Shown here: positions 1 to 6,753 of the stretch, piece by piece | How the letters are laid out: every line of letters begins with the position of its first letter | Position numbering within the stretch: position 1 is the stretch's first letter | Program-made: the position numbers and the translations under genes | Notes under the pieces: generated by a model | What the model was told of the DNA's origin: nothing | The model's input: the letters and a program-made list of their open reading frames with translations, nothing else | The model's database searches: none | Source: Lachnospiraceae bacterium UBA3732 | Lineage (GTDB): Bacteria; Bacillota; Clostridia; Lachnospirales; Lachnospiraceae | Assembly: GCA_002372545.1 (NCBI GenBank) | Contig: DFHD01000058.1 | Span: 1 to 10,661, forward strand | Length of the DNA stretch: 10,661 bases | Direction: 5' to 3'

Positions 1-1436
1 TCCTTCGCTATGAGCAGAATAATGTAATATACCGGGAAAAAGCATGCCGCGGATACCGCAAGGATGACGGCGTTATGCCACATCAGCCTGTCCTCCCATA
101 AGGGAAGGCTGACCCATTTCAGCCAGATGGCCGCCCCCGTTCCAATGGCCGAGGCGAAGAGCACCCGGAAGACCGGAAGGTCTCTAAATACCTCCCGCAC
201 CGGAATCCTCTCCTCATTGGACAGCGCCTTTGCCTGCCAGAGCAGGACCACAAGCTCCGCCGCGAGAGTACCTATGGCCGCTCCCGCTGATTTATACCGG
301 GGGATCAGGACCGCATTCAGAATAAGGTCAACCACTGCCCCGGCGATTTCGGACCACAGCACCGTCTTTTCTCTTCCGATGGGCACCAGGATCTGGATTC
401 CCAGAATATTGGAGAAGCCGATAAAGAGCAGAGTCGGCATAATGATCTGCATGGGCAGGATGGCGTCCAGATACTTAATGCCGGAGAGGAAAAGGATTCC
501 CTCCCGGGCAAAGATCATAAAGTAGATCATCAGCGGGAAGGAGAACAGCCAGACAAACCGCACGGCCTTGGCTCCCACCTTCCGGAATTCGTCCATCTCG
601 CCCTTTTCCACATACCATGAGGCTCTTGGGAGGAGCACCGTTCCCAGAGATGTAACGATTGAGACCAGGATTGTCTTGATCCGCACTGCCGCGCCATAGT
701 AGCCGACATCCGTCTTGGTCTTCATAATACCCAGCATGACATTGTCCAGATGCAGATAAACGGTTGTGGCGCATGCCATGGCAAAGAAGATAGCAACCTC
801 TTTCATGTGCTTTTTCAGGTTCAGATTCTTCTTCAGCTTCAGATCCACCACCCGCCGGGCGTGCAGCAGGTTCATCACCGCCGATGCTGACGTGGCAAAT
901 ACCGTAATGGCGCCGTAAATGGCATAATCCTTTTCCGCCTTCACCAGAAGGAAGGTGCCGATAAGGCCGATCACCTTAAAGATGAGCGACCGGATGGTGA
1001 TGTAGGAATACATCTCCAGTCCCTTATAGAGATGCTCCAGTCCGATGGCCTGGAACAGGATCTGGGTGCTCATGATAAGGTATAGCGTCTTTTCACTTCG
1101 CATAGCGGGCACAGTAAAGAGCGCCCCGAAAAATACCGCATAGACGATCAGACTGCAGAAAAGGTTGATCAGGAAAAGCTCCTGTGTCAGCCGGGAAAGC
1201 GCCTCCTTATCGTCCCTCACCTTTGCCGCCGCACGGACTCCGTAGGTCGGGATTCCCAGCTGCGCAAAGAGGGCAAAATAGGCCACGACCGAGGTGGCCA
1301 GATTGACCAGACCATATCCGTCCGGTCCCAGAACCCGCGAAACATAAGGAAAGGTGATCAGCGGAAAAAGAAAATTGGAGACGGTCAGAATAGCATTCAT
1401 AATAAAATTTTTCTTGATCGATTTTTCCCTGGCCAC
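1..1436 (-). CDS. Wzx-type polysaccharide flippase (oligosaccharide flippase family), 3' end cut by window edge
   Basis: A multispanning membrane protein that should move the undecaprenyl-pyrophosphate-linked repeat unit across the cytoplasmic membrane. The frame is open from the start to base 1, giving 478 visible codons, so it is nearly full length for the family (about 470-490). The N-terminus reads KSIKKNFIMNAILTVSNFLF followed by PLITFPYVSRVLGPDGYG, the typical opening of Wzx/PST proteins; later QILVPIGREKTVLWSEI also fits, and the visible end is a last hydrophobic helix. An in-frame stop lies just upstream (codon at 1473-1475), so initiation must be internal: GTG at 1436, preceded by GGTGAG, or GTG at 1445. 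Neither start is certain. An ATG at 1476 lies in another frame and would need a frameshift. The gene follows the DUF4422 transferase after a 182-base gap. Family call is firm; substrate is unknown. Confidence 0.88.
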   Translation of the reverse strand, partial: MAREKSIKKNFIMNAILTVSNFLFPLITFPYVSRVLGPDGYGLVNLATSVVAYFALFAQLGIPTYGVRAAAKVRDDKEALSRLTQELFLINLFCSLIVYAVFFGALFTVPAMRSEKTLYLIMSTQILFQAIGLEHLYKGLEMYSYITIRSLIFKVIGLIGTFLLVKAEKDYAIYGAITVFATSASAVMNLLHARRVVDLKLKKNLNLKKHMKEVAIFFAMACATTVYLHLDNVMLGIMKTKTDVGYYGAAVRIKTILVSIVTSLGTVLLPRASWYVEKGEMDEFRKVGAKAVRFVWLFSFPLMIYFMIFAREGILFLSGIKYLDAILPMQIIMPTLLFIGFSNILGIQILVPIGREKTVLWSEIAGAVVDLILNAVLIPRYKSAGAAIGTLAAELVVLLWQAKALSNEERIPVREVFRDLPVFRVLFASAIGTGAAIWLKWVSLPLWEDRLMWHNAVILAVSAACFFPVYYIILLIAK

Positions 1437-1475
1437 TCTTCTCACCGGCTTTCCCCGCAGTCTGCTGCGTCTTCA

Positions 1476-1535
1476 TTCTTTCCCGTCTTCTGTCTTCGGT
1501 TTCCGCTTTCTGTTTCTGTTTTCTGTTTCTGTTTT
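1476..1535. repeat. 60-base A-free (mRNA U-free) low-complexity tract with a 13-bp tandem duplication
   Basis: In the 182-base gap before the flippase gene, the plus strand has no A over 60 bases; in the mRNA sense it is a purine-rich run of AAACAG and GAAGAC-like units. Bases 1510-1522 and 1523-1535 are perfect copies of CTGTTTCTGTTTT, each made of a 6-mer and a 7-mer version of the same unit. The rest of the gap (1536-1618) shows no hairpin plus T-tract, promoter or ORF that I can support. It may be an unstructured leader or a slippage product. Confidence 0.75.
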
Positions 1536-1618
1536 ATTCCGGGCTCCTCTATGCAAATAAACAGCATGTAATCCAATGCCGCAGGAATCATATGGCGGAA
1601 GGCTGTAAAAAGGGGATT

Positions 1619-2476
1619 TTACGCGCTCTTCCGGAATTTTTTATGAAAGAACTTGGCCGTAAGGAAGGTGACGACCTTCTGCCGGTAATTGATCTTCTCC
1701 GTATAGACAAAGGGCACCTCCCGGATCTCTTCTTTTTTGATCCGGCCGCTTTCCACCTGTCTTGCCAGCCATACATTAAAGAACAGCTCGCTGACCCGTC
1801 CCGGGTAGCGAAGGTCAAAATCCGTCAGACCCTCGCGGCCCTTCAGCCGCTCCACAAGATCAAAGAGGATATCAAAGATCCATGTGCAGTACTCATCCAC
1901 AAGATCCTTTTTCATGATCATCATGTTGAACATGTATCCCCAGTTCTGCCGCATCACCCGTTCATAGGACGGCAGATATTCCGGATACCGCTCCTCGAGG
2001 ATCTCCCGGGCGGTGTCCAGCTCCTCGATATGATGCGTATGCTCATAGTGGGAATACAGCGTCTCGATATAATATCTCCGCTTCTTCGGCACGATCACCC
2101 TCGCACCGCTCAGCATGGGGCGAAGCTCCCTGTACCGGAGAATGCTCTCATATTTATCCTTCTTCCGCTTCTTTCCGCGGAAGTGCCGCCGGTAATGGGC
2201 AAGGCCGAGATATTCCGAAGAAAGGTTCTTCCATGCCCAGTAAAGACCAGTCAGCTCGCAGAACTGGCTGTTGAGAGCGGAAATATTCTCTCCGGTATTA
2301 TCCTTCTGAAAGCCCAGATCAAGGGGCGTTCCGTCCCCGGCCAGCTTTCCCTCCGCTCCCACATGAAGCGGTATATACATCCGGTCTCCGGGCATGACGC
2401 AATCCTTATGGGCGGCCACGACCACCCACACCTTGGCCTTCTTTTCATAATCCGGATCTTTAAATCGTTTATCCAT
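1619..2476 (-). CDS. DUF4422-family glycosyltransferase
   Basis: A 285-residue soluble protein of the DUF4422 family, found in capsule and exopolysaccharide clusters and taken to be glycosyltransferases; the sugar is unknown. The diagnostic blocks are in order: VVAAHKD (about 19-25), YIPLHVGAEGK (34-44), DNTGENIS (59-66), LTGLYWAWKN (75-84), GLAHYRRHF (91-99), then GYMFNMMIMKK (180-190) and YPGRVSELFFNVWL (224-237). Length is usual for the family. The ATG has the ribosome site GAGGAG nine bases or so upstream, lying over the end of the preceding GT2 gene; only three bases separate that stop from this start, so translation is probably coupled. No signal peptide or membrane segment is apparent, so it should act on the cytoplasmic face on the lipid-linked oligosaccharide. 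The family call is firm; the exact reaction is not known. Confidence 0.88.
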   Translation of the reverse strand: MDKRFKDPDYEKKAKVWVVVAAHKDCVMPGDRMYIPLHVGAEGKLAGDGTPLDLGFQKDNTGENISALNSQFCELTGLYWAWKNLSSEYLGLAHYRRHFRGKKRKKDKYESILRYRELRPMLSGARVIVPKKRRYYIETLYSHYEHTHHIEELDTAREILEERYPEYLPSYERVMRQNWGYMFNMMIMKKDLVDEYCTWIFDILFDLVERLKGREGLTDFDLRYPGRVSELFFNVWLARQVESGRIKKEEIREVPFVYTEKINYRQKVVTFLTAKFFHKKFRKSA

Positions 2477-2479
2477 AGA

Positions 2480-3415
2480 TCAGTTCTCCTCGGGCTTCCA
2501 CCCAGGTCTGTACAGGCTGTGAAGACCCTTTTTGCCCTTCCAGGCGTCTCTGTAGGCCTCTTTGTACATTTTTTTCAGCTCAGGCTTTCTCTTCGACAGG
2601 AAGGAAACATCCTCAATATACCGCTTAAAAAACCGGATCAGGAAATACCGGTAAGGGAAATTCTTTTTGATCATCAAAAAGTCATTTCTCTTGAAGTAGA
2701 ATTTGCCCCAGTTCACCAGGTCCTCATCAAAGGGCGGAGTGTCATGATCCACAATGCTTGAGGTCACGCAGAACATCACGCCCGCCTTCCTGAGACGGAT
2801 GGAATGCTCCTGATCATCCCGGTAGATGAAATAATCCTTTTCGTCCAATCCGACCTTTTCCAGAGTGCTCTTATGGATGCAGGAGCCCACATAGGAAAGG
2901 ATATCGAACCTAAAATAAGGCTTCTCATAGTCCTCCGCCGAGGATTCGATCATCTTCACCTTCCACTTGGAAACCTCCAGATAATTTCTGTGGCCCAGAT
3001 GCGGAACGCCGCCGTTATAAACGGCGCTGCAGATAGCCGAGATCCCATCCAGCTTTTCAGGCTTCAGCTTACGGTAAAAGGCATTCAGCTCAGCAAACGC
3101 ACTCTCTCTGGGGTAGGCATCATCATCGGATACCCAGATCCAGTCCGCATCCATCCCCATAGCGATATTCATGCCCTCATAAAAGCCGCCGGCGCCGCCT
3201 GTATTCTCCGGGAGATGCACCAGCTTTTTCTCAAAGTCCTCCGGCGTATTCACCCATTCCTCCAGATATTCAGCGGTTCCGTCATCGCTGCAGTTGTCGA
3301 TAGCCAGCAGATAAGCCGGCTTATAGGTCTGCGCCGAATAGCATCCCAGCGCATGCTTCAGCTTTTCCAGCCTGTTATAGGTAACAAGTACTACACCAAT
3401 CTTCATATCGTTCAT
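2480..3415 (-). CDS. GT2 family glycosyltransferase (GlfT2/rhamnosyltransferase-like)
   Basis: A 311-residue GT-A fold glycosyltransferase that should add one sugar to the lipid-linked repeat unit at the inner membrane face. The N-terminal nucleotide-sugar domain shows VTYNR (11-15), DNCSDDGT (40-47), NTGGAGGF (71-78) and the metal-binding VSDDDA with DDD at 97-99. A second block, YRDDQEHSIR (198-207), holds the probable catalytic-base acidic residues, and VDHD (222-225) supplies the later histidine typical of the galactofuranosyl/rhamnosyl GT2 branch. The C-terminus is basic and aromatic, as in membrane-associated members. The start ATG overlaps the LicD stop in an ATGA, so the two are translationally coupled, with GGAGGT about twelve bases upstream. 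It resembles the other GT2 here (4353-5303) in motif order but the two are clearly diverged, not a recent duplication. Donor sugar cannot be read from sequence. Confidence 0.9.
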   Translation of the reverse strand: MNDMKIGVVLVTYNRLEKLKHALGCYSAQTYKPAYLLAIDNCSDDGTAEYLEEWVNTPEDFEKKLVHLPENTGGAGGFYEGMNIAMGMDADWIWVSDDDAYPRESAFAELNAFYRKLKPEKLDGISAICSAVYNGGVPHLGHRNYLEVSKWKVKMIESSAEDYEKPYFRFDILSYVGSCIHKSTLEKVGLDEKDYFIYRDDQEHSIRLRKAGVMFCVTSSIVDHDTPPFDEDLVNWGKFYFKRNDFLMIKKNFPYRYFLIRFFKRYIEDVSFLSKRKPELKKMYKEAYRDAWKGKKGLHSLYRPGWKPEEN

Positions 3416-4221
3416 TCTTTTATGGTTACCTCCATATCGTGCGTCTTCCTTTTCTCCTCCGGCGGCAGCTGCATATAGTCACCGTAGATCCCGGACAGAT
3501 ATTCATCCCAGTTGGAGTAGGTTCTGTAGGTTTCCCCTTCAAAGGACACCTCAGTCGGCTTCCGGAATCCCTCGTAGCTGATCCGCTCGCCGGGGCCATA
3601 AAGGCCCATAGTCACGATGCCGCAGTGTTTTGTACTCCCGTAGGGACACTGCTTGGCCGTTCCCGTTATGGCACTTACATATTTTTTCTGTGTGATGATC
3701 CGGGAAAGAGGGATCAGCACCAGCTTGGAAAGTTTGTGGAACAGTGTCCGTCCCTCGCCCCACTCAGCGTTCCGGATATACAGGAGCCGCCGCAGGAAGC
3801 TTACCTTTTTCAGCACCTTATTGGCCTTTTTCCGGTCGTCCGGCAGCCCGTCCACCGGAAATATATCCACCCAGAGATGGGGAATATCGTTGCCGTACAT
3901 CTTTTTCGTCGTTGTGCGGATATCCACCAGCTTCATGAAGGGGAACATAAAGGTTCCGTCCTCCGGACATACCAGCTTCAGATGATCAGAAAAAAGCTTT
4001 TTCTCCCGGTTCAGCCGCACCAGCCTGTTGTAATCCGGCCGGGGCAGACAGACATCCACATCATCATCCCAGGGGATAAAGCCCTTATGGCGAATGGCGC
4101 CCAGAAGGGTGCCGCCGCAAAGATACAGGTTCAGTCCGTTTTCCTTTGCCACAGAATCAAGTTCCCGGAGCATTTCCAGCTCATGGCTCTTGATCTCTTC
4201 ATTTGTCAGTTTTCTTGCCAT
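3412..4221 (-). CDS. LicD-family phosphotransferase
   Basis: A 269-residue LicD-family (nucleotidyltransferase-fold) protein. Known members transfer phosphocholine from CDP-choline, or related phospho-groups, to surface glycans. The signature runs over residues 35-57: CGGTLLGAIRHKGFIPWDDD followed by VDV, with the acidic metal ligands in WDDDVD (51-56). Further family blocks are HLWVDIFPVDGLP (115-127) and the C-terminal YLSGIYGDYMQLPPEEKR (241-258). Length is normal and no transmembrane segment is seen. The ATG has AGGAGAAAGGA directly upstream, so the start is secure. It ends in a 4-base ATGA overlap with the next GT2 gene and sits after a 131-base low-complexity gap. In context it probably decorates the repeat unit before export. 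No choline uptake, kinase or cytidylyltransferase gene (licA, licB, licC) is in the window, so the transferred group is an inference. Confidence 0.9.
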   Translation of the reverse strand: MARKLTNEEIKSHELEMLRELDSVAKENGLNLYLCGGTLLGAIRHKGFIPWDDDVDVCLPRPDYNRLVRLNREKKLFSDHLKLVCPEDGTFMFPFMKLVDIRTTTKKMYGNDIPHLWVDIFPVDGLPDDRKKANKVLKKVSFLRRLLYIRNAEWGEGRTLFHKLSKLVLIPLSRIITQKKYVSAITGTAKQCPYGSTKHCGIVTMGLYGPGERISYEGFRKPTEVSFEGETYRTYSNWDEYLSGIYGDYMQLPPEEKRKTHDMEVTIKE

Positions 4222-4352
4222 TCCTTTCTCCTCTTCCCCTCAGACAACGTACCGGCTCTTCGCTTCTGTTCCGGCTTCTCGCTGTTGCCCCCTCGCTTTT
4301 GTCAACGCCCCGGCCTCTTGCCATCGCTCCGGTCCACCGATTCTCCGGTTCT
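4222..4352. repeat. Purine-rich degenerate repeats in the gap between the GT2 gene and licD-like gene
   Basis: In the mRNA sense this 131-base gap is built from repeated GCCGG and AGCGA blocks, for example GAAGCCGGAACAGAAGCG then AAGAGCCGG around 4252-4278, with a U-free run of about 50 bases. The last codons of the upstream gene carry the same texture: bases 4356-4377 read GGAACAGGAAGCGGCC plus GAAGCG on the minus strand, very like 4255-4275. The last bases before the ATG hold the ribosome site. No promoter, terminator or ORF is supported. Confidence 0.6.
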
Positions 4353-5303
4353 TTACGCTTCGGCCGCTTCCTGTTCCTTGCTGTTCATGCTGTCTCCGCT
4401 GCTCTCGTCCGCTCCGGCCTCCACATATTCAACCGGCGGATGGAAGAACAGGCCGTCCTTCGTTCCCAGCACCACCTGCTTGATCCTTGTCAGCTTATGG
4501 TCCGGCGCTTTCATGATGATCCGGACAACATGGCCGCCCAGGCGGATGCATTCATAGCCCCAGCCCTTCAGACCCTCTCTTCTGTAGAGCACCACCTCAT
4601 TCCGGTAACGCATACGGTACCGGGGCATGCGCTCCATATCATCCTCATGGATGTTTGCCCCTACATTCTGGGGCGATTTATGCATGACCACACTGTCGGA
4701 GATCGCATAGCAGGGATACTTACGGGAGATCCGCCGGCTGTACTCCCAATCATCGGTCCAGATAAAGAATTCCTTGATGGGCAGGCCCACATCCTTTACC
4801 ACGTCAGCCTTCACAAAGAAGGACACGAAGGAAGCGATGACCACAGGTACAAAACGCACGTCAAACTTCTCCACAGGCTTGGTCAGCTTTTCCCTCTGCA
4901 GATTCATGATACAGGGCTTTCTGTCCTTCCACATAACGCGGCTGGATAAGAAGCCGTAGTTGCCCTCCAGCTCCTCGTCCGCCTTCAGCAGTCTCGCCAA
5001 ACAATGCTTGGCGGGCATGCAGTCGTCATCCATGATCCAGACAAATTCATAACCGGCTTCCACAGCCTTTTTGATGCCGAAGGAAAAGCCGCCGGCCCCG
5101 CCCAGATTGGCGCCGGTGTTGATATAATTCACTCTGGGATCCTTCCGAAGCTCTGCCAGAGCCTCCTCCGTGCCATCCGTGGAGGCGTTGTCGATGATCA
5201 TGATATCGCACTCCGCATCCTGCTGGTTCATCAGACAATACATATTTTCCAGAAGGAGCTCCTTCCGGTTATAGGTTACCACAACCGCTGCCGTTCTGTT
5301 CAT
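4353..5303 (-). CDS. GT2 family glycosyltransferase (GlfT2-like) with a low-complexity C-terminal tail
   Basis: A 316-residue GT-A glycosyltransferase, expected to extend the lipid-linked repeat unit. Motifs: VVVTYNRKELL (7-17), DNASTDGTEE (38-47), NLGGAGGF (66-73), the metal-binding IMDDDCMP (90-97, DDD at 92-94), FIWTDDWEYS (180-189) that matches the WDD-E block of galactofuranosyl-type GT2 enzymes, and VMHKS with His208. The closest well-known pattern is therefore GlfT2-like, but no UDP-galactopyranose mutase gene is seen here, so galactofuranose is only one option. The last 22 residues or so (295-316) are Glu/Ser/Ala-rich and look added; they merge into the purine-rich gap that follows. 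The ATG has AAAGGAG nine bases upstream inside a 16-base gap after the glycosylphosphotransferase stop. As the first GT after the initiating enzyme, it may add the second sugar, which is an inference from gene order. Confidence 0.9.
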   Translation of the reverse strand: MNRTAAVVVTYNRKELLLENMYCLMNQQDAECDIMIIDNASTDGTEEALAELRKDPRVNYINTGANLGGAGGFSFGIKKAVEAGYEFVWIMDDDCMPAKHCLARLLKADEELEGNYGFLSSRVMWKDRKPCIMNLQREKLTKPVEKFDVRFVPVVIASFVSFFVKADVVKDVGLPIKEFFIWTDDWEYSRRISRKYPCYAISDSVVMHKSPQNVGANIHEDDMERMPRYRMRYRNEVVLYRREGLKGWGYECIRLGGHVVRIIMKAPDHKLTRIKQVVLGTKDGLFFHPPVEYVEAGADESSGDSMNSKEQEAAEA

Positions 5304-5319
5304 CTTCGATCTCTCCTTT

Positions 5320-6738
5320 TTACTTGGAGCCGTCCATCTTCAGGACTGCCGTAAAGGTCTTTACCAGGATCTTCAGGTCCAGTCCCAACGAGAAGTTCCG
5401 GATATATTCATTATCCAGCCGTACCACCTCTTCAAATTCGGTGATGTCGCTTCGGCCGGAGGTCTGCCACAGGCCCGTAAGCCCGGGCTTCATTGCCAGT
5501 CTGGAAAGGTGATGGGGCGAATACTGCTGGAATTCGTCCAATGTCGGAGGCCTTGTGCCCACAAGGGACATATCCCCCTTCAGAATGTTCCAGAACTGCG
5601 GGAATTCGTCCAGACTGGTTTTCCGCATGAACTTTCCGGCCGGGAAAATCCGGGGATCGTCCTCCATCTTGAACATCAGGCCGCTCATCTCGTTCTTCGC
5701 CATCAGCTCCTTCTTCCGTTCCTCCGCATCCATATACATGGACCGGAATTTATACATTTTGAAGATCTTTCCGTTCTTGCCCACCCTGTTCTGCTTAAAG
5801 AGCACAGGACCCGGGGACTGCTTCTTGATGATGGGAGCCAGAAAGATCATCAGGATGCCTGTGAAGAGGAGTCCGATCACGCTGACCACGATATCCACCA
5901 GACGCTTGATGATCAGCTCACCCGGGGTTCCCGGGCTGATGGAGGTGGTGATCACCGTAAACGGCTCCACATTGTCGATCTGCATGTTCGGCAGGTTCTT
6001 GATCTCCAGATCCAGGCCGATGTGGGTGGTGATACCCATGCTGAGGAACCTGTCCGCGATCCGGCTGGATTCCCCGTGTTTGGCCAGAAGGTAGACCTCG
6101 TTCACCACGTTTTCCTTCACGAATCCCAGAAGATCCTCTCTGGCGATCACCGGAATGCTCCGGATCTCCTTCGGGAAATCCTCTTCCCTGTGGGTCTTAT
6201 CCGGCAGCAGCATAATGCCGATAAAGCTGTAATAGCCGTTGTTCTTTACCTGAAGCGCCTCCAGATATCTCTCCACCATACCGGGGTAGGTCACGACCAT
6301 CACCTTGGAATTATTCTTGCCGGACCAGAACCGCCGCCAGATCAACTTCTTCCGGATGCACCGGAGCAGGAACATGATCACGATATCGAAGATAAAGAAC
6401 AGACCGAAGGTCATACGCGAATAGGTGCTGGAAACCTTCATCACGAAAAGAAGAGCGATGATGGTGGCCAGAAGCTGTATGTTTACCACGGTCACGCACC
6501 AGAGCTCTCTGAATTTTTTCCTTTTCAGGATGCCTGTATGAAAGCTGTTAAAGAGCATCAAAACAATATACAGCACCACAACAGTTACACAGATGCGGCT
6601 GTAAAAGTCCAGATTGCTCTTTTTCTCCTCCTTCGGGATCCACACCAGATAAGCGAGCCAGAAGGAAAGAATAACACTGAATATGTCAATAATGATAAAG
6701 TCCAGGTGCTTTGCCTTTACACTGGATTTTTTACCCAA
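5320..6738 (-). CDS. Polyprenyl glycosylphosphotransferase (initiating sugar-phosphate transferase, WcaJ/CpsE-like)
   Basis: This enzyme starts the repeat unit by moving a sugar-1-phosphate from a nucleotide sugar to undecaprenyl phosphate. At 472 residues it is the long, WbaP/WcaJ-like form: four N-terminal membrane segments (about 11-33, 49-66, 81-100, 109-126), a central Rossmann-like domain (about 143-250) and a membrane-anchored catalytic domain (275-472). The catalytic domain shows KRLVDIVVSVIGLL (278-291), the GPVLFKQNRVGKNGK block (310-324), YKFRSM (329-334), SLDEF with the catalytic Asp377-Glu378 pair, SLVGTRPP (391-398) and KPGLTGLWQTSGRS (417-430). The start is TTG: no in-frame ATG or GTG is near, and AGAGGTGA sits seven bases upstream, overlapping the end of the preceding gene. 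The first sugar is unknown; glucose, galactose or an N-acetylated sugar are all possible for this family. Confidence 0.94.
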   Translation of the reverse strand: MGKKSSVKAKHLDFIIIDIFSVILSFWLAYLVWIPKEEKKSNLDFYSRICVTVVVLYIVLMLFNSFHTGILKRKKFRELWCVTVVNIQLLATIIALLFVMKVSSTYSRMTFGLFFIFDIVIMFLLRCIRKKLIWRRFWSGKNNSKVMVVTYPGMVERYLEALQVKNNGYYSFIGIMLLPDKTHREEDFPKEIRSIPVIAREDLLGFVKENVVNEVYLLAKHGESSRIADRFLSMGITTHIGLDLEIKNLPNMQIDNVEPFTVITTSISPGTPGELIIKRLVDIVVSVIGLLFTGILMIFLAPIIKKQSPGPVLFKQNRVGKNGKIFKMYKFRSMYMDAEERKKELMAKNEMSGLMFKMEDDPRIFPAGKFMRKTSLDEFPQFWNILKGDMSLVGTRPPTLDEFQQYSPHHLSRLAMKPGLTGLWQTSGRSDITEFEEVVRLDNEYIRNFSLGLDLKILVKTFTAVLKMDGSK

Positions 6739-6745
6739 ATTCCAC

Positions 6746-6753
6746 TCACCTCT
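6746..6753 (-). promoter_or_regulatory. Ribosome binding site fixing the TTG start of the glycosylphosphotransferase
   Basis: AGAGGTGA on the minus strand lies seven bases before TTG at 6738 and includes the stop codon of the chain-length gene. It supports the non-AUG start and suggests coupled translation. Confidence 0.75.

Noticed and set aside
1207..1476. Minus-strand 89-codon frame starting at ATG 1476
   Set aside because: Out of frame with the flippase whose conserved protein covers the same bases; its residues match no family. Kept only as a hint of a possible start-site frameshift.
1592..2761. Plus-strand open frame of 389 codons
   Set aside because: Shadow of the DUF4422 and GT2 genes; no motif, and it crosses two genuine minus-strand genes.
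3439..4557. Plus-strand open frame of 372 codons
   Set aside because: Antisense to the LicD-like and GT2 genes, low-complexity towards its end, no recognisable family.
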